From positions 868,001 through 932,000 of the forward strand of contig CAWGEX010000003.1 of NCBI GenBank assembly GCA_963821755.1: DNA of 64,000 nucleotides, given 5' to 3'. Below the pieces are notes generated by a model, which did no database searches, was not told the DNA's origin, and saw nothing but the letters and a program-made list of their open reading frames with translations. The stretch comes from Bog-473 sp963821755 (GTDB taxonomy: Bacteria; Actinomycetota; Acidimicrobiia; Acidimicrobiales; RAAP-2). Both the position numbers and the translations under genes were made by a program. Below, in pieces: positions 15,490-24,630 of this stretch (the stretch's first letter is position 1; every line of letters begins with the position of its first letter).

Positions 15490-16236
15490 CTACACGAGAC
15501 GCCGGTCGGTGGCCCACTTGGTCAGCTCGTGCCGGGTGGAGAGCTGCAGCTTGCGCAACACCGAGGAGACGTGCGATTCCACGGTCTTGGCGGAGATCGT
15601 CAGGTCCTTGGCCACCTCCTTGTAGGTGTACCCCCGAGCGATGAGGCGGAGGACCTGCTGTTCGCGGGGTGAGAGCTGATCGAGCTCGGGATCGACGCTG
15701 TGGGCGCCAAGACCGGCGGTGGGACCGGCGCCGCTGCCGGCGCCACTGCCGCTACCGCTGCCGCTACCGCTGCCGCTGCCCGCACCGGCCGAGAACGCAT
15801 CGAGGACGAAACCGGCCAGGCGGGGCGAGAACACGGCGTCTCCCGCCCCCACTCGATACACCGCCTGCAGCAACTCGTCCCCCGAGATCGTCTTGGTGAT
15901 GTAGCCCCGTGCCCCGGCCCGGATGACGGCGATCACGTCCTCGGGGGCGTCGGACACCGACAGGGCGAGGAACTGCACCTCGGGGTGGTGGGGCAGGACG
16001 CCTTCGAGGACGGCCCGTCCACCGCCGCCGGGCAGATGGACATCGAGCAGGACGACATCCGGCACACGCTCATTAATGAGCTCCACGGCCGCCGCCACCT
16101 CGTCTGCCTCGCCGACCACGTCGACCGCCTCGCCCAATTCGGCCCGCACCCCGGCTCGGAACACGGCATGGTCCTCGACGAGGAAGAGACGCGGCCGCCC
16201 CGTCCGCCCCGGTGTCGACGCACCCGCACCGCCCAT
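15490..16236 (-). CDS. NarL/FixJ-type response regulator
   Basis: A regulator of 248 residues: receiver domain (about 15-130) with acidic pocket Glu21/Asp22, phospho-acceptor Asp65 in VVLLDVHLPG and Lys of the ITKTIS block, then a LuxR-type helix-turn-helix (LSPREQQVLRLIARGYTYKE then AKTVESHVSSVLRKL) at the C-terminus. The two domains are joined by an unusual Gly/Ser/Ala linker of about 20 residues encoded by a hexamer repeat (15733-15780). Its start codon overlaps the stop of the histidine kinase at 16236, so the two form one operon and almost surely one signalling pair. Likely targets are the divergent PspC and DUF1707 genes. Confidence 0.93.
   Translation of the reverse strand: MGGAGASTPGRTGRPRLFLVEDHAVFRAGVRAELGEAVDVVGEADEVAAAVELINERVPDVVLLDVHLPGGGGRAVLEGVLPHHPEVQFLALSVSDAPEDVIAVIRAGARGYITKTISGDELLQAVYRVGAGDAVFSPRLAGFVLDAFSAGAGSGSGSGSGSGSGAGSGAGPTAGLGAHSVDPELDQLSPREQQVLRLIARGYTYKEVAKDLTISAKTVESHVSSVLRKLQLSTRHELTKWATDRRLV
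15733..15780 (-). repeat. Hexamer-type repeat encoding the Gly-Ser linker of the response regulator
   Basis: On the + strand alternating GCTGCC and GCTACC units. Read in frame on the minus strand it gives repeated Gly-Ser. It lies exactly between receiver and DNA-binding domains. Confidence 0.75.
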
Positions 16237-17717
16237 CAGACGACCGGCTCCCGGCGGGGCATGGACAACTCGACTTCGGCCCCCTGGCCGGGCGCCGAGC
16301 GAATGACCGCCGACCCGCCCGAGCGGGTCATGCGTGCCCGGATGGACTGGGCGATGCCCTGACGATCCTCCGGTACGGCATCGGGGTCGAACCCGTGGCC
16401 GCGGTCACGGACGAAGAGCATGACCACGTCCGGCTCGACCTCGGCGTAAAGCGAGACCTGGGGGGCGCCCGACCATTTGGCGGCGTTGACGGTGGCCTCC
16501 CGGGCGGCATCGAGCAGAGCGCGCAACCCGTCGGAGAGCTCGCAGTCCCCCACCATCACCACCTGCACCTCGATGCCGTGGTTGGCCTCCACCTGACGCT
16601 GCAACACGCTGATGCCCTCGGCCATCGTCGTGGCATCGTCACTGAAGGTGCCCGGCGGCCGGCCCTCGAAGAGCCACGACCGCAACTCGCGCTCCTGGCT
16701 GCGGGCCAGGCGCGCCACGTGCTGGGGGTCATCGGCCGAACGCTGGATGAGAGCGAGCGTCTGCAGCACCGAGTCGTGCACATGGGCCGCCATCTGCGAG
16801 CGCTCCTCGGCCAGGGCCCGGGCCTGGCGTTCCGACATCAGGTCGCGCACCAGGCTGATCCACCACGGCCCGAAGATCACCACGATGGCGGCGATGACCA
16901 GAACCGCTCCGCCGATCGGGCGGAGGGCCGCACCGGTGGGGTGGCCGAAGGTGAGCACGAGCACGCCGCCGACGCCGAGCAGCACGCCCACGCCGATGCG
17001 CAGGACGAGGGTCCGCCGCGAGTGGCGTTCTCCGCCCGGACGCAACATGGGCATGATGTCGTCGTTGATCCAGAGCCGCTCCTGCTCGCTGACGTTGCGC
17101 CAGATCAGGACCGCCGCACCGCCGGCCAGGAACACGGGCCAGATGAATGACCCGACGTAGCCGATGTGCACCCCCGATGTGACGATCTGGGTGACGACGA
17201 GCAGCGGGATGATGGCGATGACCAGGCGGATCCCCCGGCGGTCCCGGATGGCCCGGGAGAAGATGTTGGACGTCTCACCCCGCAGAGGGAGGACCAGCCA
17301 TCCGATCGCGTAGACCACGATGCCGATCCCGCTGCCCAGAGCCAGCAGGGCGACGCCGATGCGCACGATGGTGACGTCAATGGCGGTGGCATCCGAGATG
17401 CCGGCGCAGATGCCCGCCAGTACCCGGGCATCGGGATCGCGCCGTAGCGGGCGCCGCAGACCGCGCGGGCCGCGCAGGCCCCGAAAGCCCCGGTGGCCGT
17501 GGCGGCGCACACCCGGCCCGTAGGCACCTCGGCCGTCGTGCCAGGGCGGCCCGCCCCAGGGCCCGTGGCGGCGCCCACCCCACTCGCCCGCGGGACGCGC
17601 GGTCGTCTCGGCTGCCGGCTCGGAAGCCGCGGCATCGGGCCGTCGAGGGCCGGTATCGGTGGATTCTGCGATACCACGATGATCGCGCGCCCCCAACTCC
17701 GGAACCATCAGGGACAT
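16236..17717 (-). CDS. PspC-domain-fused sensor histidine kinase
   Basis: A membrane kinase of about 493 residues from ATG 17717 (a TTG 11 codons upstream is possible). Order: a Gly/Arg/His-rich N-terminus; a PspC domain (about 90-147) with RVLAGICAGISDATAID and a membrane helix; three more membrane helices; then a HisKA_3 dimerisation helix with AAHVHDSVLQTL, where the phospho-acceptor is the His before Asp-Ser; and an ATPase domain with EATVNAAKWS (N box) and DRGHGFD (G box). PspC-fused kinases of actinobacteria are thought to sense envelope stress. It forms an operon with the NarL-type regulator and diverges from a small PspC protein. Confidence 0.92.
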   Translation of the reverse strand: MSLMVPELGARDHRGIAESTDTGPRRPDAAASEPAAETTARPAGEWGGRRHGPWGGPPWHDGRGAYGPGVRRHGHRGFRGLRGPRGLRRPLRRDPDARVLAGICAGISDATAIDVTIVRIGVALLALGSGIGIVVYAIGWLVLPLRGETSNIFSRAIRDRRGIRLVIAIIPLLVVTQIVTSGVHIGYVGSFIWPVFLAGGAAVLIWRNVSEQERLWINDDIMPMLRPGGERHSRRTLVLRIGVGVLLGVGGVLVLTFGHPTGAALRPIGGAVLVIAAIVVIFGPWWISLVRDLMSERQARALAEERSQMAAHVHDSVLQTLALIQRSADDPQHVARLARSQERELRSWLFEGRPPGTFSDDATTMAEGISVLQRQVEANHGIEVQVVMVGDCELSDGLRALLDAAREATVNAAKWSGAPQVSLYAEVEPDVVMLFVRDRGHGFDPDAVPEDRQGIAQSIRARMTRSGGSAVIRSAPGQGAEVELSMPRREPVV

Positions 17718-17801
17718 CCCTGACCGGCCACGGCCCGGCTCAGGGTCCAAGCAGGGTCATGCCGGATATCGCTCGGCGCCCCGGTCCTTCAAGCTGGGCC
17801 C

Positions 17802-18152
17802 ATGGACATCACCACACACCGCACAGCTGAGGACCCAGGCACGGACTCAGGCACAGATTCAGGCACGGACTCAGGCCCCGGCAGCACGGACGCCAGCCCG
17901 TCGGGTCAGTACCCCGTCGACGAGGAGCGCCTCCACCGAGGGGGCGAACATCGGATGCTCGCCGGCGTCGCCGTAGGACTGGCCGACTACTTCGACATCG
18001 ACCCCACGTTGGTGCGGATCGGCTTCGTCGCCCTCACGTTTCTGGGCGGGCTGGCGGTCCCCCTGTATCTCGCCGGTTGGCTCCTGATTCCCGAAGAAGG
18101 CAGCGACACGTCGGTGGCCGAGGACCTGCTGGCCCACGAAAGAGCCCGCTGA
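17802..18152 (+). CDS. Small PspC domain membrane protein
   Basis: A protein of 116 residues. An Asp/Ser/Gly-rich N-terminal tail with a TDSG repeat (about 12-28, encoded by a tandem repeat in the DNA) is followed by a PspC domain: GGEHRMLAGVAVGLADYFDI then a membrane helix ending LAGWLLIPEE. PspC proteins are inner-membrane envelope-stress factors. The gene starts 84 bp from the divergent PspC-fused kinase, which suggests autoregulation of the module by the kinase-regulator pair. The DUF1707 gene follows 87 bp downstream. Confidence 0.88.
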   Translation: MDITTHRTAEDPGTDSGTDSGTDSGPGSTDASPSGQYPVDEERLHRGGEHRMLAGVAVGLADYFDIDPTLVRIGFVALTFLGGLAVPLYLAGWLLIPEEGSDTSVAEDLLAHERAR

Positions 18153-18239
18153 CCGTCGGTCGCCACCGACCTGCTGCGTCACCTCTCAGCACACACTCCA
18201 CCCGAAAGAAACCACCAGCCGAAAGAGAAAGGTCACACC

Positions 18240-18731
18240 ATGCGCTCCCGATGGGATCCCGTCTACGCCGCCGCCGCCGGTCGCCGGATGAGCCCGGACA
18301 CCGACACCAACCTGCGCGCTTCGGACGCCGAACGCAACGAAGTGGCCGACAAGCTCTCCCGCCACTTCGCCGAAGGTCGCCTCGATGCGGCCGAATTCAA
18401 AGAGCGTCTCGACCACGCCATGGGGTCGACGACTCGCGGCGACTTGCGGGGGCTGTTCGATGACCTCCCCCGGTTGGCCGACGAAACTCCAGCACCACCA
18501 CCCTCACGCCGCCGGCGGGTGATCCCGTTCCTGATCCTGGTGCTCTTGGCCCTGACGGTGGCCGGCTCCACTTTCGCCTACGTCCACATTCCATGGGCCC
18601 TGTTCGTCCTGGTCGGGCTCTTCGTCTGGTACCGGTCCGGTCGATTCCACCACTTCGGCCGCCACGACCGTTTCCACCATCACGCCGATCGGCACATAGC
18701 TGGTTCGTCGGACCACCAGATCATCGGCTGA
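18240..18731 (+). CDS. DUF1707 (SHOCT-like) domain membrane protein
   Basis: A protein of 163 residues. The DUF1707 block LRASDAERNEVADKLSRHFAEGRLD... continues to RGDLRGLFDDLP at about 25-77. It is followed by two hydrophobic segments (about 97-115 and 118-130) and a His/Arg-rich tail. The start is supported by AGAGAAAGG upstream. In actinobacteria DUF1707 is a common N-terminal module of membrane proteins with no proven function, often next to PspC or envelope-stress genes, as here. Co-directional with the PspC gene and likely part of the same response. Confidence 0.85.
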   Translation: MRSRWDPVYAAAAGRRMSPDTDTNLRASDAERNEVADKLSRHFAEGRLDAAEFKERLDHAMGSTTRGDLRGLFDDLPRLADETPAPPPSRRRRVIPFLILVLLALTVAGSTFAYVHIPWALFVLVGLFVWYRSGRFHHFGRHDRFHHHADRHIAGSSDHQIIG

Positions 18732-18800
18732 CGGGCGTCTGCGCCGTGTCTGCGCCGTGGATGGGGCCCGATGGCCCCTTCACCCGGGGTGGCCAAAAGC

Positions 18801-18840
18801 GTTCCGCCGTGGGCGGTAGCCTTTCGCCGTGGGCAGTAGC
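18801..18840 (+). repeat. Two 20-bp tandem units upstream of the MMPL gene
   Basis: GTTCCGCCGTGGGCGGTAGC is followed directly by CTTTCGCCGTGGGCAGTAGC; 16 of 20 positions match. They are 55 bp before the MMPL start and might be regulator sites. Confidence 0.65.
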
Positions 18841-18894
18841 GTTCAGCCCGAGGCAGGCAGCCGCCGTCTCAACCGTTCCTGAGGAGAGTTCTAC

Positions 18895-21126
18895 ATGTTG
18901 CGCACCCTGGCTGGGTGGTGTGTCCGTCACCGACGCCTGGTGGTCTTGATCTGGTTTGTCGTCCTTGTCGGCGCCTCCCTGCTGGGTAAGTCCGTCGGAT
19001 CCGCCTACTCAAATTCCTTCCAGCTTCCGCACACCCAATCGACCGACGCCATCGCCCTGCTCCAGTCAGCGGCACCGAAAAACGCCGGGGACACCGAGAA
19101 CATCGTCGTCGCCACCTCGGGCGGCGCCAAACTCACGGACCCCGCCATTGCGGCCCGCGTCGACGACCTGATCAAGAAGGTCGAGACGCTCCCCCATGTG
19201 GTGAACGTCACTCCATATACGTCGGCCTTGGGCGCCAAGCACATCAACGCGGACCAGACGATCGGCTTTATCCCGGTGGCGCTGAGTCAGCAGCTCAACG
19301 CGTTGACGCAGCCGGAAGCCAAGACCTTCGTCAACGCGGCAACGTCGACGGCAGGGGGCGGTCTCCACGTCTCGGTGTCGGGACAACTGGGCGAACTCTC
19401 GAACCCTCAGGCCCTTGGCAATGGCACCCTCCTGGGGGTCATCCTGGCTCTCATCGTCCTGCTTCTGGTCTTCGGTTCGGTGTACGCGGCCATCCTTCCG
19501 TTGATGTCGGCGTTGTTCGCACTCGGTACGGCCATCGGTTTGATCGAGCTGCTCAGTCATGCGTTGAAAATGCCCGAGTTCGCCCCGATTCTGGTGGCGC
19601 TTATCGGGCTGGGGGTCGGCGTTGACTACGCCCTGTTCATCGTCACCCGACATCGACAGGGTCTGGTGGCCGGGCGGGACGTCCCAAGTTCCATCATCAA
19701 TGCGGTGAACACGTCGGGTCGGGCCGTACTCTTCGCCGGGATCATCGTGTGTATCGCGCTGCTCGGCATGTTCGCCCTAGGCGTCAGCTTCCTGTACGGA
19801 CTTGCCGTGGCCGCCGCCATCGGCGTCGCCTTCACCATGATCGCCGCCCTGACCTTGCTGCCCGCCATGTTGGGCTTCATCGGACCCAAGGTGATGAGCC
19901 GCAAACAAAAGAAGAACCTGGCGCAAAATGGCCCGCGGGTCGTGGGCGCCGACGGCAAGGGCTTCTGGCCCAAGTGGGCCGACCGGGTGCAGCGGGTCCC
20001 GGTGGTATCCGCCGTCTTGGCTCTGGTCGTGATCGGCGTCCTGGCTGCGCCCTTCTTCTCGCTTCGCCTGGGCTCCTCGGACCAAGGCAACGACCCGGTC
20101 GGCACGACGACGCGGACCGCCTATGACCTCCTGGCCAAGGGATTCGGTCAGGGATTCAACGGTCCCTTGCAACTGGTGTCGGTGGTACACACCCCAGCCG
20201 ACAAGACCGTCATTGCCCATGTGGCCAACGAGGTGACACAGCAGCCGGATGTGGCCAGCGTGACCACGCCACTGTTCATACCGAGCAAGACCGGGGGCGA
20301 GGTAGCCCTGGTACAGGTCTATCCCAAGTCAGCTCCGCAGGACGCGGCCACGACCAATCTCATCTACCACCTCCGAGATACCACCATCCCCCAGGCCGTT
20401 GACGACTCCGGCGTAAAGGTCCTGGTGGGCGGGACCACCGCCATCTTCGTCGACTTTGCCAATGTCTTGACGTCCAAGCTCCCGCTGTTCATCGGGTTGG
20501 TCGTCCTGATGTCGTTCATCCTCTTGGCCATCGTCTTCCGCAGTTTCGTCATTCCGCTGACCGCCGCCGTGATGAACATCCTCTCCATCGGTGCTGCGTT
20601 CGGGATACTTGTGGCCGTCTTCCAGTGGGGCTATGGCGGATCAATCATCGGCATCAATCAAACCGGCCCGGTTGAGGCATTCCTGCCCGTGATGCTGTTC
20701 GCCATCCTGTTCGGCCTCTCGATGGACTATCAGGTCTTCTTGGTGACAAGAATTCACGAGGAGTACATCAAGTGCGGCGACAACAAGGTCGCCGTGCGCA
20801 ACGGGTTGGCCGCCACCGGAAAGACCATCACGGCGGCCGCGCTCATCATGATCCTGGTGTTCGGATCGTTCGTTTTCGGCGGCCAGCGAGTTATCAAGGA
20901 GTTCGGAATCGGGCTGGCCGCCGGCATCCTGGTGGATGCCGTGCTGATCCGCATGTGTGTCGTGCCCTCAGTGATGATTCTACTGGGGAAGTCCAACTGG
21001 TGGTTCCCGAAGAGCCTCGACCGCATCCTGCCCGACCTGTCGGTGGACGTCGAGGACCTGGCCGCGACCGCGGCACCGACTCCCCCGACCGAGGAGCCGG
21101 AGTTGACGGGGTCAACGACCTCCTAA
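18895..21126 (+). CDS. MMPL/RND family transporter
   Basis: A transporter of 743 residues with the MMPL layout: a first membrane helix (about 14-30), a soluble loop, a block of five helices (about 180-330) including GVDYALFIVTRHR, a second helix near 370, a second soluble loop, and a final block with SMDYQVFLVTRIHEEY. The paired Asp-Tyr motifs are those used for proton coupling. MMPL proteins export lipids, glycolipids or drugs in mycobacteria and relatives; the substrate is unknown. It is separate from the PspC module (about 160 bp gap) but co-directional. It is convergent with the TetR gene, whose partner is the MFS gene rather than this one. Confidence 0.9.
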   Translation: MLRTLAGWCVRHRRLVVLIWFVVLVGASLLGKSVGSAYSNSFQLPHTQSTDAIALLQSAAPKNAGDTENIVVATSGGAKLTDPAIAARVDDLIKKVETLPHVVNVTPYTSALGAKHINADQTIGFIPVALSQQLNALTQPEAKTFVNAATSTAGGGLHVSVSGQLGELSNPQALGNGTLLGVILALIVLLLVFGSVYAAILPLMSALFALGTAIGLIELLSHALKMPEFAPILVALIGLGVGVDYALFIVTRHRQGLVAGRDVPSSIINAVNTSGRAVLFAGIIVCIALLGMFALGVSFLYGLAVAAAIGVAFTMIAALTLLPAMLGFIGPKVMSRKQKKNLAQNGPRVVGADGKGFWPKWADRVQRVPVVSAVLALVVIGVLAAPFFSLRLGSSDQGNDPVGTTTRTAYDLLAKGFGQGFNGPLQLVSVVHTPADKTVIAHVANEVTQQPDVASVTTPLFIPSKTGGEVALVQVYPKSAPQDAATTNLIYHLRDTTIPQAVDDSGVKVLVGGTTAIFVDFANVLTSKLPLFIGLVVLMSFILLAIVFRSFVIPLTAAVMNILSIGAAFGILVAVFQWGYGGSIIGINQTGPVEAFLPVMLFAILFGLSMDYQVFLVTRIHEEYIKCGDNKVAVRNGLAATGKTITAAALIMILVFGSFVFGGQRVIKEFGIGLAAGILVDAVLIRMCVVPSVMILLGKSNWWFPKSLDRILPDLSVDVEDLAATAAPTPPTEEPELTGSTTS

Positions 21127-21213
21127 GGGTCAGGACAGCACCGGCGCAAAAGCTGCTGCGGCGCCATGTGGCGACGGCAGCGAGGCGGCGGCAGGTCGAG
21201 CCGTCGAGCGAGG

Positions 21214-21933
21214 TCACTCCCGAACGAGTAGGTCGTCGAGCTGCGCTCGGGTCAAGGGCCGGTGGGGCAAGGTCGAGTCCTTCGCCCTGAGCCCGTCCAC
21301 CAGGAGCTGCAGGTGGCGCTCCCCTTGCTGCCGACGACCGAGCTTGTCGGAGGCACCGTGTTCGCCACAGCGGTCCTCGACCAAGCGCACGGACATGAGG
21401 ATGACGGCGATGTCGCTGAAGGTGACGTCGGACCGGATCGAGCCAGCGGCCTTGGCGTTGGCCAGGAGACGGTTGATCGAGGGGGCCAGTTTGTCCACCA
21501 TGGTCCGGTGCGTCTCAGCCAGCTGGGGTGACCGGGACACCAGCGCGCGCAGGCTGGGAGCTAGACCGACGCATCGGCGCATGAACTCGAAGATGCCCTC
21601 GGCCGGCGTGGCGTGGGCCAGCACATCGTGCACGAGGACTTCGGAGTGCCGGCTGGCCATCTCCATGATGGCGAGCACCAGGCTCTCCTTGTTGGGGAAA
21701 CGGCGGTAGAGCGTCCCCACCCCGACGCCGGCCCGATTGGCGATCTGTTCCATGGAGGCGTCGAAGCCGGTCTCGGCAAAGACGTCCTGTGCGGCCGCGA
21801 GGATGCGTTCGAGGTTGAGCTCGGCATCCCGCCGTAGCGGACGGGACAACGGCTCGGCGACAGTCGGTTCGGCGACAGTGCTCGGATCAGTGCCGGTGCC
21901 GCGGGCCGTGCCGGGGGCTGTGCGGGACGCCAT
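21214..21933 (-). CDS. TetR family regulator of the adjacent MFS exporter
   Basis: A protein of 239 residues. The helix-turn-helix is clear: NLERILAAAQDVFAETGFD, then MEQIANRAGVGVGTLYRRF and PNKESLVLAIMEM. The first 35 residues are low complexity (repeated TVAEP). The ATG at 21933 overlaps the TGA of the MFS gene by one base, so the two are translationally coupled in one operon transcribed from upstream of 23417. This is the usual layout for a self-limiting drug-efflux switch. The perfect inverted repeat at 23477-23499 is the best candidate operator. Confidence 0.9.
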   Translation of the reverse strand: MASRTAPGTARGTGTDPSTVAEPTVAEPLSRPLRRDAELNLERILAAAQDVFAETGFDASMEQIANRAGVGVGTLYRRFPNKESLVLAIMEMASRHSEVLVHDVLAHATPAEGIFEFMRRCVGLAPSLRALVSRSPQLAETHRTMVDKLAPSINRLLANAKAAGSIRSDVTFSDIAVILMSVRLVEDRCGEHGASDKLGRRQQGERHLQLLVDGLRAKDSTLPHRPLTRAQLDDLLVRE

Positions 21934-23417
21934 CAGTCGACGTCGATGACGACGGCCGAGGCAGGTGTGATGCCGGCGTCGCCCTCGATGATGACCGGGT
22001 GGTGGGCCGGGTCGGCCACGTGCCGGGGGATGAGCAGCGTCGTCACGGCGGCGATGAGCAGGGCCGCGGCAGAGACCACGAAGGCCAGGATGTAGCCATG
22101 GAGGCTCGGCGTGCCGTCGGGCAGCAGGCTGCTCACCACGATGCTGGTGGCGACGCCGGCCCCGACGGCGCCCCCGATGTTGCGGATGTTGGTGTTCATG
22201 CCGGTGGCCACGCCGGTTTGGGACTGGGGTACCGCCTCGACCACCAGGTTGGACATCGCGGCAAAGCCCATGGCGATCCCAATCCCCAACAGCCCGGCCG
22301 AGACCATGACCTCCCAGGTCTGGACGTGCCAGAACACCAGCACCACGTAGGCGCTGGCTGCGAACAGGCAGCCGGCCAGCAGGACCCGGCGTCCGCCCCA
22401 GGCCACAGAGAGCTTGCCGGTGAGCGGGGCAATGAAGAGCATGGCGGCGGCGAAGGGCAGCAGGTCGAGGCCGGACTGGGTGACCGAGGCGCCCAGGCCG
22501 TAGCTGTATTTGGTCGACGTCTCGACGAACTGGGGGACGATGGTGAACATCACGTACATGCCGTAGCCGAAGAGCAGGGCCACCAGGTTGGTGGTCCACA
22601 CCTCGGGGATCCGCATCATCTTCATGTCGACCAGGGGGGAGGTGGAGCGGGTCTCCGAACGGATCCAGGCGAGGGCGAGCACGATGGCGAGCACGAAGAG
22701 ACCGATGACCTTCGGATCCCCCCACCCGATGATCGGGCCCTCGGAGACGGCGAGCAGGCCGGCCACCAGCCAGCCGGACATGAGGAGGGCGCCGACCGTA
22801 TTGATGCGCCCGGGGGTGCGGATGGGTGACTCGGGCACGAAGAGCACCGTGGTGGCGGTGGCGATCACACACATCACCAGCGGGATCCAGAAGAGCCAGT
22901 GGTAGTTCAGGTGCACGATGATCGGCCCGGCCAGCACGATGCCCAGGCCGGCGCCTACGCCGAGGATGGACGAGAGGAAGCCGATGCCCCCGACCACGCG
23001 TTCCTTGGGGAATTCGTCGCGGATGATGCCGAAGGAAAGTGGGAAGACGGCGCCCCCGGCGCCCTGGATGATCCGGCCGACCAGCATGATCGGCAGCGTG
23101 GTGGCCAGAGCGCTGACCAAGGTGCCGACGGAGAGCAGGACGAGGACGGCCACCAACACCTTCTCCTTGCCCAGCATGTCGCCGACCCGGCCCAGGATGG
23201 GGGTACAGATGGCGGCGCTGAGGAGGTATCCGGTGAGCAGCCAGGCCACGGCGTCGGCCGAGGCGTGCAGTGAGTGCTCCAACGACGGGAGGGCCGGGAT
23301 GACCAGCGATTGCAGGAGGCTGTACGACATGGCGGCCAGCGCCAGCACGGCGAAGGTGACCTGATAGTGCACCCGTTTGGAGGTCGCTGCGCCTGCTGCC
23401 GTCGTTGCCACTGCCAC
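21933..23417 (-). CDS. MFS multidrug exporter, DHA2 (14-helix) family
   Basis: An integral membrane protein of 494 residues. Family motifs: TGYLLSAAICTPILGRVGDMLG (motif A region) and GRIIQGAGGAVFPLSFGIIRD (motif C-type helix 5). About 14 hydrophobic segments can be counted, as in EmrB/QacA relatives. It would be a proton-driven exporter of hydrophobic compounds. First gene of a two-gene operon with its TetR regulator. The start was taken at 23417, giving MAVATTAAGAATSKR before the first helix; a few codons downstream are possible. Confidence 0.92.
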   Translation of the reverse strand: MAVATTAAGAATSKRVHYQVTFAVLALAAMSYSLLQSLVIPALPSLEHSLHASADAVAWLLTGYLLSAAICTPILGRVGDMLGKEKVLVAVLVLLSVGTLVSALATTLPIMLVGRIIQGAGGAVFPLSFGIIRDEFPKERVVGGIGFLSSILGVGAGLGIVLAGPIIVHLNYHWLFWIPLVMCVIATATTVLFVPESPIRTPGRINTVGALLMSGWLVAGLLAVSEGPIIGWGDPKVIGLFVLAIVLALAWIRSETRSTSPLVDMKMMRIPEVWTTNLVALLFGYGMYVMFTIVPQFVETSTKYSYGLGASVTQSGLDLLPFAAAMLFIAPLTGKLSVAWGGRRVLLAGCLFAASAYVVLVFWHVQTWEVMVSAGLLGIGIAMGFAAMSNLVVEAVPQSQTGVATGMNTNIRNIGGAVGAGVATSIVVSSLLPDGTPSLHGYILAFVVSAAALLIAAVTTLLIPRHVADPAHHPVIIEGDAGITPASAVVIDVD

Positions 23418-23476
23418 CTGGTCTTCGTGCCGCGATCCCGGGACGGACTTCCCGGTCGGATTGCAGCCTATCGTGA

Positions 23477-23499
23477 AAGCGGAACCCGATATTCCGCTT
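23477..23499. promoter_or_regulatory. Perfect inverted repeat, candidate TetR operator
   Basis: Arms AAGCGGAA and TTCCGCTT are perfectly complementary around a 7-bp spacer, CCCGATA. It lies 60 bp upstream of the MFS start, where the promoter of the MFS-TetR operon should be. Size and symmetry fit a TetR dimer site. Confidence 0.6.
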
Positions 23500-23535
23500 A
23501 TGGTCCCGGCGGCGCCGGTCGGGGCCGCTCGAGTC

Positions 23536-24507
23536 CTACCAGGCGTACCCCTCCGGCGACTTCCGGTGCCCCGGGAAGATCTCGTTGAGTTGGGTCAGCA
23601 CCACATCATCGAGCGTGATCTCCACCGCCCGCAGCGCCCCCTCGAACTGATCGGGTGTCCGCGGGCCGACGATGGGTGCGGTCACTTCCCGGCGGTTCAG
23701 GAGCCAGGCCAGCCCCACCGTCGCCGGCTCCTCGCCGATTTTGTCGCACAGGTCCTCGTACTGCTCGAGCTGCGGCCGGGCGGCCTCGATGTCGGCCTCG
23801 GCCCGGCCCTGGTAGCGGCGGCTGCCCTCCCGCTGCTTGCGCACCACGCCACCGAGCAGCCCGCCGTGCAGCGGCGACCAGGGGATGACGCCCAGCCCGT
23901 AGTCGGCGGCGGCGGGGAGGAGCTCCATCTCCACCTTGCGGGCCATGAGGTTGTAGATCGACTGCTCGCTCACCAGTCCCATGAAATGGCGCTCGGCCGC
24001 GGCGGCCTGGGCCTTGGCGATGTGCCACCCGGCGAAGTTGGATGACCCGACGTAGATGATCTTTCCCTGGGCCCGTAGCACCTCCATCGCTTCCCAGATC
24101 TCGTCCCATGGTGTGTCCCGGTCGACGTGGTGCATCTGGTAGAGGTCGATGTAGTCGGTCTGCAGGCGGCGCAGGGACGCGTCGCAGGCCCGCCGGATGT
24201 TCAGCGCCGAGAGCCTGCCCTCGTTCGGCCAGTCCCCCATGTCCCCGTAGAGCTTGGTGGCCAGGACGGTGCGCTCGCGGCGGCCCCCGCCCTGGGCCAA
24301 CCAGCGCCCGACGATCTCCTCGGTGGCGCCTCGGCCCTTCGACCGCCCGTAGACGTTGGCCGAGTCGAAGAAATTGACGCCGACCTCGTGGGCCTTGTCC
24401 ATGATGGCGAACGAGGTGGCCTCGTCGGTTTCGGGCCCGAAGTTCATCGTGCCCAGGCAGAGACGGCTGACGCGAAGGCCGGTGCGGCCGAGGTGGGTGT
24501 ATTCCAT
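23536..24507 (-). CDS. Aldo/keto reductase
   Basis: A (beta/alpha)8-barrel NADPH oxidoreductase of 323 residues. The catalytic tetrad is complete: Asp48, Tyr53 (FFDSANVYG), Lys85 (LATKLYG) and His126 (LYQMHHVD). The Arg/Asp-rich loop near the end (GPRTPDQFEGALRA) holds the cofactor. It belongs to the YghZ/IolS-like or potassium-channel-beta-subunit-like branch, with broad aldehyde and ketone range. It reads in the same direction as the MFS operon but with 118 bp between, including the candidate operator, so it is probably a separate unit. ATG 24507 gives the normal MEYTHLGRTGLRVS start. Confidence 0.93.
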   Translation of the reverse strand: MEYTHLGRTGLRVSRLCLGTMNFGPETDEATSFAIMDKAHEVGVNFFDSANVYGRSKGRGATEEIVGRWLAQGGGRRERTVLATKLYGDMGDWPNEGRLSALNIRRACDASLRRLQTDYIDLYQMHHVDRDTPWDEIWEAMEVLRAQGKIIYVGSSNFAGWHIAKAQAAAAERHFMGLVSEQSIYNLMARKVEMELLPAAADYGLGVIPWSPLHGGLLGGVVRKQREGSRRYQGRAEADIEAARPQLEQYEDLCDKIGEEPATVGLAWLLNRREVTAPIVGPRTPDQFEGALRAVEITLDDVVLTQLNEIFPGHRKSPEGYAW

Positions 24508-24630
24508 ATTGGCGACGCTAGTGGCGAGTCGGCCGAAGGGCTACCGTCCTCGCGCTGGGCCGGAAATGGCGCCCTTTTTCCCACGCCCGCTACGGTGAGA
24601 AGGCAATTCCACGTTCGACTCCACGTTCGA

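Noticed and set aside
21934..22872. Long minus-strand open frame continuing upstream of TetR
   Set aside because: It is antiparallel-frame noise through the MFS gene. The TetR ATG at 21933 with stop/start overlap is the natural start.
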